This document shows positions 44,893 to 53,022 of a stretch of 64,000 nucleotides of DNA, in pieces (positions within the stretch are counted from its first letter, which is position 1; each line of letters begins with the position of its first letter). The stretch is taken from the NCBI RefSeq assembly GCF_000236705.1, contig NC_016599.1, positions 3,472,001 through 3,536,000 of the forward strand, in the 5' to 3' direction. The translations under genes were made by a program, and so were the position numbers. The stretch comes from Owenweeksia hongkongensis DSM 17368. GTDB taxonomy: Bacteria > Bacteroidota > Bacteroidia > Flavobacteriales > Schleiferiaceae. The notes beneath the pieces were generated by a model. It was not told where the DNA came from, searched no databases, and was given only the letters and a program-made list of their open reading frames with translations.

Positions 44893-45585
44893 ATGAGCGA
44901 GCCACTTCAATGTAATACCCGAGTAATGCAATTGCTTACCGAGAAGGCTTCCATCAAGCAGGAAGTCTTTAGGAAGAGTAAGGATTACTTTAATATGATG
45001 AAAGGAGTGGTGGAGAGTGTGACCGCTTGTGTGGCTGATGAGGTTACAAAGGTGGATGACGCACTCCAGCTTGAATACAAGGACAACAGTCCAAATGAGT
45101 GCGAGCTACATTTTAGTGGTGATGTGTTACTCTTTAATATGCATACCAATGTGTTTACTTTTGACAAGAATCACCGCATTTGGCAATCAGGGTATGTAAG
45201 GGAGGATAAGAGACGAGCTTATTTTGCCATGATTAATATTTACAATTTCCTTGCAGATAGTTTTCGGTACAATCGGATGAATGATGCTGGCTTACTGCTG
45301 GCTCGTGTGTTTGTAAATAGAGAAGGACAATTTTTTGTGGAAGGTAAAAAGCAGATGAGCTTTATATTTAATCACCTTGGTCAGCAAGTAATGGATGAAG
45401 CCAATATTAAAGAACTGGTGGATACCGCAATGATTTGTAGCCTTGAACATGATCTTACAGTGCCCGATTATAAAGATTCTATGCGGGTAAGTGTGAAGCA
45501 AATTCAGAGCTTAAGTAATGAGCTTCAGCTTAAAACAGCTAAGAAGGTAGACCTTGGATATTACCCTCGAATGACAAGAGAATAA
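44893..45585 (+). CDS. Conserved hypothetical protein (Bacteroidota)
   Basis: 230 residues starting MSEPLQCNTRVMQLLTEKAS one base after the proS stop codon. Mixed alpha/beta and soluble, with no signal peptide; notable segments are CELHFSGDVLLFNMHTNVFTFD, RIWQSGYVREDKRRAYFAMINIYNFLADSFRYNRMNDAG and QMSFIFNHLGQQVMDE. I recall similar proteins next to proS in flavobacteria but no function. The frame is open upstream into proS; the ATG at 44893 is the sensible start. Co-transcription with proS is likely. Confidence 0.72.
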   Translation: MSEPLQCNTRVMQLLTEKASIKQEVFRKSKDYFNMMKGVVESVTACVADEVTKVDDALQLEYKDNSPNECELHFSGDVLLFNMHTNVFTFDKNHRIWQSGYVREDKRRAYFAMINIYNFLADSFRYNRMNDAGLLLARVFVNREGQFFVEGKKQMSFIFNHLGQQVMDEANIKELVDTAMICSLEHDLTVPDYKDSMRVSVKQIQSLSNELQLKTAKKVDLGYYPRMTRE

Positions 45586-45601
45586 TTTTTTTTCAGATTT
45601 G

Positions 45602-45632
45602 TTTGGAGATTAAAAATTAGCGCTTACATTTG
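45602..45632 (+). promoter_or_regulatory. tRNA-Glu / rpsT promoter
   Basis: TTTG at 45602-45605, 19 bp, TACATTTG at 45625-45632. The predicted start is near 45638, about 60 bp before the tRNA. Confidence 0.72.
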
Positions 45633-45697
45633 CACTCCCAAAATTGATAAGGGGGTCACACAAAAGGCCGCAAATCAGAAGTAGGGAAATAACATAA

Positions 45698-45769
45698 GGC
45701 CCATTCGTCTATCGGTTAGGACGCCAGGTTTTCATCCTGGAAAGAGGAGTTCGATTCTCCTATGGGCTG
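45698..45769 (+). tRNA. tRNA-Glu (anticodon TTC)
   Basis: Cloverleaf read directly: acceptor arms GGCCCAT / ATGGGCT with G as discriminator, anticodon stem CCAGG/CCTGG around loop TTTTCAT with anticodon TTC at 45731-45733, and T-arm GGAGTTCGATTCTCC. CCA is not encoded. Same transcript direction as rpsT, 24 bp upstream of it. Confidence 0.96.
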
Positions 45770-45793
45770 CAACATTTTTTAGTTAAAAAGACA

Positions 45794-46045
45794 ATGGCAA
45801 ATCACAAGAGTGCACTTAAGAGAGTAAGATCAGACGAGAAGAAGCGTGACCGTAACCGTTACCAGCACAAAACTACTCGTAATGCGATTCGTGATATCCG
45901 TAAGGAGGAGAACAAAGAAGAAGCTTCTAAGTCTCTTTCTAGCGTTGTGTCAATGATCGATAAGCTTGCAAAGAACAACATTATTCACAAGAATAAAGCT
46001 GCCAACCTAAAGGCTAGCATCACTAAGCATGTAAATGCTTTGTAG
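45794..46045 (+). CDS. rpsT: 30S ribosomal protein S20
   Basis: 83-aa basic helical protein: MANHKSALKRVRSDEKKRDRNR at the start, TRNAIRDIRKE, MIDKLAKNNIIHKNKAANLKA. It binds 16S rRNA early in 30S assembly. Probably co-transcribed with tRNA-Glu from the promoter at 45602, and closed by a strong terminator. Confidence 0.97.
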   Translation: MANHKSALKRVRSDEKKRDRNRYQHKTTRNAIRDIRKEENKEEASKSLSSVVSMIDKLAKNNIIHKNKAANLKASITKHVNAL

Positions 46046-46070
46046 AAAAATTTAGTTAAACAGTTTAAAG

Positions 46071-46100
46071 GCCCTTCTTAGCAATAAGAAGGGCTTTTTT
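46071..46100 (+). terminator. rpsT terminator
   Basis: 10-bp perfect stem GCCCTTCTTA / TAAGAAGGGC with a GCAA tetraloop and six T. Confidence 0.95.
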
Positions 46101-46105
46101 CGTTT

Positions 46106-47011
46106 CTAGGCTTTCGGTAAAAGAGATCGTAGCGCTCCACCGAGATTTGGGAAGGAAAAAGAATAACCGCTTTTCTCAACTTTAGAACTACTTACCTTAT
46201 TACTACCTATTGCTGTGGTGGACATTTCACCTAGTGCAAATTTTATGGCAAACTCTGGTACCTTAGGAAGCCACAGCGGTTTATCGAGCTGTGATGCTAT
46301 AGCCTCGGTCATTTGGGTATTAGTCACTGGCTCCGGACTAACGGCATTATAAATTCCCTGAGCATCTTTATTTTCCAGTGCATACACAAAAATACCCGCT
46401 ACATCTTTTATGTGAATCCACGACATCCATTGCTTTCCGCTGCCCAAAGGTGAGCCTAGTCCCATCTTTATAGGTTTTGTGATAAGCGGAAAGGCGCCAC
46501 CATCATTGCTTAGTACAACACCTACTCGAATACGAACCGTGCGGATATTTAGCTTAGAAAAATTTTGAGCTTCCTGTTCCCACTTTTGAGTAACCAATGA
46601 AAGGAAGTCGCTACCTGGAGCATCATCTTCATTATATGTTTTGTTAAAATCATTTGGGTAATAACCAACAGCCGAAGCTGAGACAAATACATTTAGCGGA
46701 AGCGAAAGCTTTTGCACGGCAGTGTAAAGTAGGCGAGTGGCATCCACACGGCTGCGTAGTATTTCGCTTTTGTACGTTGCAGTCCATCGCTCGGAAATGG
46801 GAGCTCCAGCAAGGTTTATAATTGCCTCTACACCATCAAAGGCCTTTTTATCGTACGTTCCTTTATCTACATCCCAGGCGTATTCCTGTATGCCAAGATT
46901 ATTTTTGCGCGGTGAGCGACTAAAATATACCACACTATGCCCGTGCTCTAAAAGTTGCTTACTAATTTCGGTGCCGATAAGGCCTGTGCCTCCTGTGATG
47001 AGTATTTTCAT
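46106..47011 (-). CDS. TIGR01777-family SDR epimerase/oxidoreductase
   Basis: 301 residues. N-terminal NAD(P) site ILITGGTGLIGTEISKQL, then VEAIINLAGAPISERWTATYKSEILRSRV, SASAVGYYP with the active-site-like Tyr, and the C-terminal DUF1731-type end (LGGALRSLLP preceded by WLPKVPEFAIKFALGEMS). The family (E. coli YfcH-like) is of uncertain physiological role; nucleoside-sugar-like epimerase activity is only inferred. Convergent with rpsT, whose terminator lies 6 bp away. Confidence 0.9.
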   Translation of the reverse strand: MKILITGGTGLIGTEISKQLLEHGHSVVYFSRSPRKNNLGIQEYAWDVDKGTYDKKAFDGVEAIINLAGAPISERWTATYKSEILRSRVDATRLLYTAVQKLSLPLNVFVSASAVGYYPNDFNKTYNEDDAPGSDFLSLVTQKWEQEAQNFSKLNIRTVRIRVGVVLSNDGGAFPLITKPIKMGLGSPLGSGKQWMSWIHIKDVAGIFVYALENKDAQGIYNAVSPEPVTNTQMTEAIASQLDKPLWLPKVPEFAIKFALGEMSTTAIGSNKVSSSKVEKSGYSFSFPNLGGALRSLLPKA

Positions 47012-47110
47012 TGGATGTTACGGTTTTGCGTTTCACGCTCAAAGTAAAGACATAGGTAACAAAATGAGCGTGTTTCTGTTTTACACTTGGTAAGTTTTTA
47101 ATTGAATTAT

Positions 47111-47677
47111 ATGCACACCCTTGAACCTCACTATTTATGGCGGCACCTGTATTTGGCAGCTGAAGATGAACGTTCACCATTTTATGGCTACCAAAACAGC
47201 GAGGTGTATTTTACGGATAAGATTTATGACCATATCATCCATCCACAGTGGGATAATTTTGGTGCAGAAACTGTTTTTATAAAACAGCTTTACGCGGATT
47301 ATGAGGAAAGTTATACTATTCTCGAATTTATGGGCGAATGGAACGATGTGCTGCATAATGATATAATGACGCTAAAGCGTGATGTGATAGAACCAATGCT
47401 GGAGCAAGGGATAAATAAGTTTATCCTTTTAGGTGAAAACCTGCTAAACTTTCATGCTGATGAAACTGATTATTATGAAGAATGGGCAGATGAGGTAGAG
47501 GAGGGTTGGATCGCCTTGGTGAACTTTCGGCAGCATGTATTGGATGAAATCAGTAACTACAATTTAGATCATTATCTGGTTTCTGGCGGAGAGTTGGATG
47601 ACTTGGAATGGCACCGTTGGAGCCCTAAAAAGTTGTTTCAGAAAGTAAATGGTATAATAAGTAGGAGGCTAGGATAA
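47111..47677 (+). CDS. Conserved hypothetical protein
   Basis: 188 acidic residues from the ATG at 47111 (MHTLEPHYLWRHLYLAAEDERSPFYG); the frame is open three codons upstream but only from a TTG. Segments: EVYFTDKIYDHIIHPQWDNFGAETVFIKQLYADYEESYTILE (spread over about 40 residues), FILLGENLLNFHADETDYYEEW, and the C-terminal DDLEWHRWSPKKLFQKVNG. No signal peptide or known catalytic motif. I recall similar Bacteroidota proteins without function. Overlaps the convergent NUDIX gene by 9 bp. Confidence 0.72.
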   Translation: MHTLEPHYLWRHLYLAAEDERSPFYGYQNSEVYFTDKIYDHIIHPQWDNFGAETVFIKQLYADYEESYTILEFMGEWNDVLHNDIMTLKRDVIEPMLEQGINKFILLGENLLNFHADETDYYEEWADEVEEGWIALVNFRQHVLDEISNYNLDHYLVSGGELDDLEWHRWSPKKLFQKVNGIISRRLG

Positions 47678-48112
47678 AAGCTTTTCGATCACCAGTTTGT
47701 CCAGCGGAAGCTCGATACCTTGCTCTTTTAATTTTTCCAATGGACACCAATACAAAATTTGATCTTCGTCCTTTAGTAAGGTTTCGGTTCTTTTAGGATT
47801 GCCAATTTTTATTTTATCAATCTCTTCGGTTTCCACTAAATAGTAAACACATAATACTTGCTTGGGAGGATTGTGAAAAGCTGACTCTACATAAATTTCG
47901 CTGGTGTAAAAGTGTTCTGCTTTAGAAAGTGAAATATCAACTTCTTCTCTAAACTCACGGTGCAGACAATCCATTATTCCTTCGCCAAATTCTAAGCCGC
48001 CACCGGGAAACTTGGTGAAAATTTCTCCCAATATATTTTCACGTGAAAGCAATAGCTGATTGTTGTGAATGAGCAATCCATAAATGCGAATGGTAAAAGC
48101 GGTGGGAGTCAT
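47669..48112 (-). CDS. NUDIX hydrolase
   Basis: 147 residues with an intact Nudix box: GGGLEFGEGIMDCLHREFREEVDI (positions about 41 to 64), including the REFREE metal-binding glutamates. It hydrolyses a nucleoside diphosphate linked to another group; the substrate is not predictable from the motif. Soluble and cytoplasmic. The 72 bp between it and mnmD hold a short dispersed-type repeat. Confidence 0.9.
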   Translation of the reverse strand: MTPTAFTIRIYGLLIHNNQLLLSRENILGEIFTKFPGGGLEFGEGIMDCLHREFREEVDISLSKAEHFYTSEIYVESAFHNPPKQVLCVYYLVETEEIDKIKIGNPKRTETLLKDEDQILYWCPLEKLKEQGIELPLDKLVIEKLLS

Positions 48113-48137
48113 TTTTTTTATTGCCGATTTTTGATTT

Positions 48138-48159
48138 ACCCTTCGACTTCGCTCCGGGT
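48138..48159. repeat. Short hairpin repeat, CCCTTCGACTTCGCTC type
   Basis: ACCC...GGGT ends enclosing TTCGACTTCGCTCC. The core resembles a repeat scattered through many bacterial intergenic regions; only one copy is in this window. Confidence 0.4.
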
Positions 48160-48184
48160 GGTTTTCGGATTAGTATTTAGAGTT

Positions 48185-48853
48185 TCAGGCTTTCCTTGCT
48201 CTCGCCATTTCTCTTTTCCCGGGTGGGCCGGGTATTTTTTCTACTTCAAAACCAGCTGCTTTCATGGTTCGTCTAACATCTCCTTTTACACAGTAGGTCA
48301 CTAATGTTCCCCCAGGTTTTAAGGAAGCATACATGTGCTCAAAAACTTCTAGAGTCCAGAGGTCTGGTTGGGCAGAAGGAGCAAAGGCATCAAAATAAAT
48401 TAAATCATATTCCTCTTTAGCAGAGTAAATTTTTATGTCGGTTTCAAATTTGCGCAAGCTAAAAAAGTCGGTCACCGCGATTTTCTCTTCCCACTTTATT
48501 TGATGCAAATCAGTAAGAATTCTTTTAGCTTCTTTAGTGTCAAGTAAACTACCATAATTAAGAAGTAGCATTTCATCCATGCTCAATGGATATTTTTCCA
48601 ACGCGGTGTAATCTACTTTTAGATTAAGTTTTTTTGCTTCAAAATAGGTAAGTAGTGCATTTAGAGCAGTGCCTAAACCTATTTCTAAAATATGCACAGG
48701 TTTATCTGCGCTTTCAAATAAGCGAAAGCCAGCATCTATAAACACATGCATAGACTCTTGCATGGCACCGTGCATAGAATGGTAATGCTGCTCTAGGCCT
48801 GGCACGTACAGGGTAGAGGAGCTGTCATTCGTTTGTACAATTTCCCTATTCAT
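48185..48853 (-). CDS. mnmD: tRNA (5-methylaminomethyl-2-thiouridine)(34) methyltransferase
   Basis: 222 residues matching the MnmD (DUF752) domain without the MnmC oxidase half: LEIGLGTALNALLT (SAM loop), YTALEKYPLS, the conserved DLIYFDAFAPSAQPDLWTLEVFEHMYASLKPGG (about residues 140 to 172) and the C-terminal GFEVEKIPGPPGKREMARA. It methylates the wobble uridine modification nm5s2U to mnm5s2U. The ATG at 48853 is chosen over an upstream TTG. It overlaps the cytochrome gene's stop by 8 bp. Confidence 0.92.
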   Translation of the reverse strand: MNREIVQTNDSSSTLYVPGLEQHYHSMHGAMQESMHVFIDAGFRLFESADKPVHILEIGLGTALNALLTYFEAKKLNLKVDYTALEKYPLSMDEMLLLNYGSLLDTKEAKRILTDLHQIKWEEKIAVTDFFSLRKFETDIKIYSAKEEYDLIYFDAFAPSAQPDLWTLEVFEHMYASLKPGGTLVTYCVKGDVRRTMKAAGFEVEKIPGPPGKREMARARKA

Positions 48854-49310
48854 CAATTTTGATTTTCATCTTCCTGATTTTTGGAAGGGGCCCCTGGCAA
48901 TAAATTTGGTGACAGCTCGCGCAGGTCATCACCATTTCATTGTAGGCTATTTTGGCCTGCTTTTTATCCGAAGCCTCGGTAATCTTTTTCATATTAACCA
49001 AATATTGCTCGGCATAGACATTAAATGCTGCGGTGTCGCTTATCATACCTTTGCTAGCAATAGCCGTGTGAATGTTGTAGAAGTCTTCTGGAAAAGATTC
49101 AGGAATCTCACCATTTTCAATCTGTGTTTTTAGCACAAGGTTGTCTTCATACATCTCTCGCATTAGAAGAGCTAATTCACTCTCCTCATACATCTCTAAT
49201 TCCTTTGGTTGGCCTTCATTCTCTGCCTTTTTTTCAGCTTCAGTAGTTTGGTTACAACCAACAAAAAAGGATGCCCCAATGAGGCATCCCAAAACTATAA
49301 TTTTACGCAT
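48846..49310 (-). CDS. Monohaem cytochrome c-type lipoprotein
   Basis: 154 residues: lipoprotein signal (MRKIIVLGCLIGASFFVGC, then NQTTEAE), helical body (LMREMYEDNLVLKTQIENG...), and a single haem-binding CxxCH (CASCHQIYC) near the C-terminus in MVMTCASCHQIYCQGP. The fold resembles cytochrome c' (four-helix bundle with a C-terminal CxxCH). It is likely anchored in the inner or outer membrane facing the periplasm. Located 2 bp after the DUF4920 lipoprotein, which suggests a joint envelope redox or metal role (inference). Confidence 0.83.
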   Translation of the reverse strand: MRKIIVLGCLIGASFFVGCNQTTEAEKKAENEGQPKELEMYEESELALLMREMYEDNLVLKTQIENGEIPESFPEDFYNIHTAIASKGMISDTAAFNVYAEQYLVNMKKITEASDKKQAKIAYNEMVMTCASCHQIYCQGPLPKIRKMKIKIDE

Positions 49311-49312
49311 TG

Positions 49313-49822
49313 TTATGATTTTGGCTTAATGATAACGCCTGTGGCAACATAGGTGATGCCGATTTCAGGCTCGTTAATAGTTGCAATTTCTTCTTCTGAT
49401 TTTCCAGCATCATGAGCTAGGTGACGAAGGTGATCTACGTCAATTGTGTCAGTAATTGCATAACCTTCCATAATGGCGGTTTCCCCATCAAGATTGGTAG
49501 GAACAAAAAATCCATAATCTTTAAAAGTAACGTGCATTTCTTTATCGTTACCTAGATCCATCTTCATCCAGCAACCTTTTACAGTGCAAGAAGAGTTGAT
49601 TGTGCCTTCAACTTTTGCAGAAACAGAGTCATTTTCCTGCATTTTTTGTAAAAGTTCTGTTACCATAATAGCTCCTTCATCAGAAATGGTATCTCCATAT
49701 ACTTGATAATCAACTTGTACGATTTCTTCTACATCTTCGGTTTTTACCTCCGCTTGGTTTGTAGTATTATTGCAAGCGCTTAGAAGGGCAACGCTCATGA
49801 ATAAAAAGGCGACTTTTCTCAT
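49313..49822 (-). CDS. DUF4920 lipoprotein
   Basis: 169 residues with lipoprotein signal MRKVAFLFMSVALLSAC, then NNTTN. The DUF4920 core is clear: YGDTISDEGAIMVTELLQKM, VEGTINSSCTVKGCWMKMDLG with two Cys, and MHVTFKDYGFFVPTNLDG. The conserved CxxKGCWM pair suggests metal or thiol chemistry, but the function is not established. Divergent from ilvE; a -7 box lies 26 bp upstream. Confidence 0.87.
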   Translation of the reverse strand: MRKVAFLFMSVALLSACNNTTNQAEVKTEDVEEIVQVDYQVYGDTISDEGAIMVTELLQKMQENDSVSAKVEGTINSSCTVKGCWMKMDLGNDKEMHVTFKDYGFFVPTNLDGETAIMEGYAITDTIDVDHLRHLAHDAGKSEEEIATINEPEIGITYVATGVIIKPKS

Positions 49823-49847
49823 TTGTATTTACTAAATTTTAGGAGAC

Positions 49848-49855
49848 CAAATATA
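49848..49855 (-). promoter_or_regulatory. Candidate DUF4920-cytochrome-mnmD promoter -7 box
   Basis: Minus-strand TATATTTG fits TAnnTTTG; no clear -33 element. Confidence 0.4.
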
Positions 49856-49894
49856 CAAATCCCTTTATGTAGTCTCTTAAATCATTACTTCGAC

Positions 49895-50944
49895 ATGAAA
49901 ATTACAAGAATAGACAAATCACGCATAGATCAGGCAGACCTGGAAAACCCAGTATTTGGTACACAGTTTAGCGATCATATGCTAGTATGTAAGTATAAAA
50001 ATGGCAAGTGGGAAGAGCCAGAAATTAAGCCTTATGGCCCAATGAGCTTTACTCCGGCATTGCATACTTTGCACTATGGCCAGGCACTTTTTGAAGGACA
50101 AAAGGCTTACTATATGAGTGATGGTACCATTGGTATTTTTCGTCCTGAAATGAACGCTAAGCGTTTAAATCATTCTGCCAAAAGAATGTTTATGCCTGAG
50201 TTTCCTGAAGATTTGTTTGTGGATGGCTTGAAGCAGTTGGTGGAAATTGACAGAGCTTGGGTTCCCAAGAAAGAAGGCTACTCCTTATACCTGCGTCCAT
50301 TTATGTTTGGTAGCTCTGAGTTTGTGGCTGCTCGTCCATCAGAAGAATATATCTTTTGTGTGGTGATGAGCCCTGTAGGGCCTTACTATGCTGGTGAGGT
50401 GAAAGTAAAAGTAGAAGAAACGTATACGCGCAGTGCTTCTGGCGGAGTTGGTTCTACAAAATGTGCGGGAAACTACGGGGGAGCATTTTTTGCCACCGAC
50501 CAAGCTCGTAAAGAAGGATACACACAAGTTATTTGGACAGATCATAAAAATCATGAACTGATTGAAGAGTCAGGTACCATGAATGTAGGTTTTGTGATAG
50601 GTGATACTTTTATCACACCTCCACTTAGCGACCGTATATTGGCAGGAATTACTCGCGACAGCATTCTTACTCTATTGAGAGATACAGACATTGTGAAAAA
50701 TGTGGAGGAGCGCCCGATTAAAGTAGAAGAAGTAATTGCCGCAGCGGAAGCTGGTACCTTGAAAGAAGTTTTTGGAATGGGAACTGCTGCTGTTGTTAGT
50801 CAAATTTCTACCATAGGCTTTAGAGGAACAGATTATAAGATTGAGACCCCAAAAGATGGTTATGCAATGAAGATTAAAAAAGCTCTTACTGCCATCCGTA
50901 TGGGAGATGCTGATGACAAATATAATTGGATGGTGAGGTTGTAG
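49895..50944 (+). CDS. ilvE: Branched-chain amino acid aminotransferase
   Basis: 349 residues, fold type IV PLP enzyme that transaminates Leu, Ile and Val with 2-oxoglutarate. The class II BCAT pattern is present: LHYGQALFEGQKAY, LYLRPFMFGSS, the PLP lysine in GGVGSTKCAGNYGGAFFA, EESGTMNVGFVIGD, and the cofactor-phosphate segment LKEVFGMGTAAVVSQI. The frame is open 24 codons upstream but only the ATG at 49895 (MKITRIDKSRI) starts the fold. Single gene with its own terminator. Confidence 0.95.
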   Translation: MKITRIDKSRIDQADLENPVFGTQFSDHMLVCKYKNGKWEEPEIKPYGPMSFTPALHTLHYGQALFEGQKAYYMSDGTIGIFRPEMNAKRLNHSAKRMFMPEFPEDLFVDGLKQLVEIDRAWVPKKEGYSLYLRPFMFGSSEFVAARPSEEYIFCVVMSPVGPYYAGEVKVKVEETYTRSASGGVGSTKCAGNYGGAFFATDQARKEGYTQVIWTDHKNHELIEESGTMNVGFVIGDTFITPPLSDRILAGITRDSILTLLRDTDIVKNVEERPIKVEEVIAAAEAGTLKEVFGMGTAAVVSQISTIGFRGTDYKIETPKDGYAMKIKKALTAIRMGDADDKYNWMVRL

Positions 50945-50969
50945 GATAATACTGCTATAACTCATTAAG

Positions 50970-51000
50970 AAAGCCCTCTTACTCATTGAGGGCTTTTTTG
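50970..51000 (+). terminator. ilvE terminator
   Basis: Stem AAAGCCCTC / GAGGGCTTT with T6. Nearly the same hairpin, including the following GTGTCCT, recurs at 54884, which suggests the downstream gene units were duplicated together with the terminator. Confidence 0.9.
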
Positions 51001-51062
51001 TGTCCTAATAGGAGAAGGTGAATTCGTAGTACTACAAAGTCGTTTAACTAAAACTAATATTT

Positions 51063-52874
51063 ATGAAAAAGCTCTTAACCACTGTACTACTTCTAGGATC
51101 TCTGGGAATGTTATCAGGGCAGTACAATTGGACTAGCAACGGTAGATTCTACAAGGTGCCTGATACAACACTATCCGCTACATTTCTGAACTTTCAAAAG
51201 GATTTAAACATCGGTGAGACTGTTCAATATCATTGGGACTTTGGAGACGGTACTTCAGTTTCATACTCAGGATATCAAAGAGTGGTGAACCATATATACA
51301 GCTCTCAAGGCTGGTATACAGTAAAGTGGACACAAACAATATTAGATATCCGCCAGGATACCCTCAAGAACACAGTCTTTATAGATAGTGTTTCTGTTGG
51401 GTTTATAAATAATGTATTTGGATGTGATATAGATATATCTGTTCCAGATACCATTAATTATTTTAGAACAATTCATGTGGAGGATGAAAGTGATACCTGT
51501 CAAATGCCATCAAGATTGGCACAAGAACTGTTGTTTATTTACAATGATTACGGTGTGAATATCTCCTATACTTCTCCACGAAACCAGTGGATACCTTACG
51601 GTGGATTGGGATACTGGGCTGAGAAGGCAGGACAAAATCGTGTATTGTTGATAAAGCGTTATGTTAATGATAGTACAGGCAAGGTGTTGTCAGAAAATAT
51701 AGGAAGTAAGGAGTTTTATATTGATCCTGATATAGATGCGTGGTCGAGTATTGCTTCTATTCAAAGTACTACTACAAAGGGAAAAGTGAGTTTTACCCCT
51801 TCTTATGGTGCCCCTGGTTTTGATCCAAACATTCACAAGGAACATTTTTTATGGAGTTTTGGATCTGGTACATCTGATACATCCAAATTACCTACACATA
51901 CTTTTTCCAATTCGGGTAAGTATGTTATAAAGTTGCAATATTCTATTGAAGATACCGCTTCCGGCAAAACAGTAGGATTAGGCTTGAGTTATGATACCGT
52001 GGTGATTGCGGCAAGTAATGAGTGCCATGCAGGTTTTGAGTTTGAGCCTCACTGGGCTAATGCCAATAAAATAGAATTCGAAAACACCAGTCAAAATCTG
52101 TATTCAGCTGGTACAACAGAAGATTTCTTTGAGTGGGATTTTGGTGATGGGGCAATGTCGACAGACATAGAACCTGACCACACGTACAGTAAAGATGGAA
52201 CTTATGTAGTAAAGTTAATTCATCGTGTAGGTGATGCACAATACAATACTGTATGTTCGGATACAATAACGAAAATCATTACTATAGGGGATGGATGCCA
52301 TGCTAGTTATACAATTGATACTGCCAGTAGTGTAAATGGAAATATCAATGTTTTTAATACTTCCAATTATGCAAAAAGTGGATCGACTACAGTTACATAT
52401 CAATGGGATTTTGGAGACGGCATTACTTCTAACCTTGCCCACCCTACGCACACATATGCTACTAGTGGTCCATACCAAGCGTGCTTAACTATTAATACTG
52501 TAGATAGCCTTAATAATACATGTACCGGTTATGCTTGCCATTGGCTTGGTTTGGATAGTATTGGAGGTTTGATTTTCAAGAGCACAGGAGGTTTTACCTT
52601 AAATGTGATAGACCCAAATACGGTATCGGTGGAGGAGAACAAAGTACTGGATGTAAACATTTACCCCAACCCAGCCTCTGGTTTTGTAAATGTAGAAGGT
52701 TTAAGAGAAGATGCAGAATGGACATTGTTCAACCTTCAAGGAGCAATGGTTTCAAAGGGTGTTTTGACTTCTGGAGATGCGAGGATAAACTTAGAAATGC
52801 TGAAATCGGGTTTGTATGTTTTTAATATTCAAACTAAAAACTCTATTAAAAGCATGAAACTGAGCATTAGGTAA
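51063..52874 (+). CDS. PKD-domain secreted protein with T9SS sorting domain, tandem copy 1
   Basis: 603 residues: signal peptide MKKLLTTVLLLGSLGMLSGQ; four PKD domains each with the W-D/S-FG-DG core (YHWDFGDGTSVSY, FLWSFGSGTSD, FEWDFGDGAMSTD, YQWDFGDGITSN) and an HTY/HTF-type strand near the end; then the type A tail DVNIYPNPASGFVNVEGL ending NSIKSMKLSIR. PKD domains are beta-sandwich modules of adhesins and exoproteins; no enzyme domain is present. First of three adjacent paralogues; most similar to copy 2 over its whole length. Confidence 0.9.
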   Translation: MKKLLTTVLLLGSLGMLSGQYNWTSNGRFYKVPDTTLSATFLNFQKDLNIGETVQYHWDFGDGTSVSYSGYQRVVNHIYSSQGWYTVKWTQTILDIRQDTLKNTVFIDSVSVGFINNVFGCDIDISVPDTINYFRTIHVEDESDTCQMPSRLAQELLFIYNDYGVNISYTSPRNQWIPYGGLGYWAEKAGQNRVLLIKRYVNDSTGKVLSENIGSKEFYIDPDIDAWSSIASIQSTTTKGKVSFTPSYGAPGFDPNIHKEHFLWSFGSGTSDTSKLPTHTFSNSGKYVIKLQYSIEDTASGKTVGLGLSYDTVVIAASNECHAGFEFEPHWANANKIEFENTSQNLYSAGTTEDFFEWDFGDGAMSTDIEPDHTYSKDGTYVVKLIHRVGDAQYNTVCSDTITKIITIGDGCHASYTIDTASSVNGNINVFNTSNYAKSGSTTVTYQWDFGDGITSNLAHPTHTYATSGPYQACLTINTVDSLNNTCTGYACHWLGLDSIGGLIFKSTGGFTLNVIDPNTVSVEENKVLDVNIYPNPASGFVNVEGLREDAEWTLFNLQGAMVSKGVLTSGDARINLEMLKSGLYVFNIQTKNSIKSMKLSIR

Positions 52875-52903
52875 TTAAAAATAATTGCGACAACTCATTA
52901 ATG

Positions 52904-52933
52904 AAGCCCTCAAATTTTTTGAGGGCTTTTTTT
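52904..52933 (+). terminator. Terminator after PKD protein copy 1
   Basis: 11-bp stem AAGCCCTCAAA / TTTGAGGGCTT with a TTT loop and T-run. Confidence 0.92.
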
Positions 52934-53022
52934 GTTTATACCCAACCCTTTTTATTTTAATCTCGTGTGTTAAATTAGTTGAGCTAAAATTCTCAAAAAA
53001 AACTAACTAACACCTCACAGAA

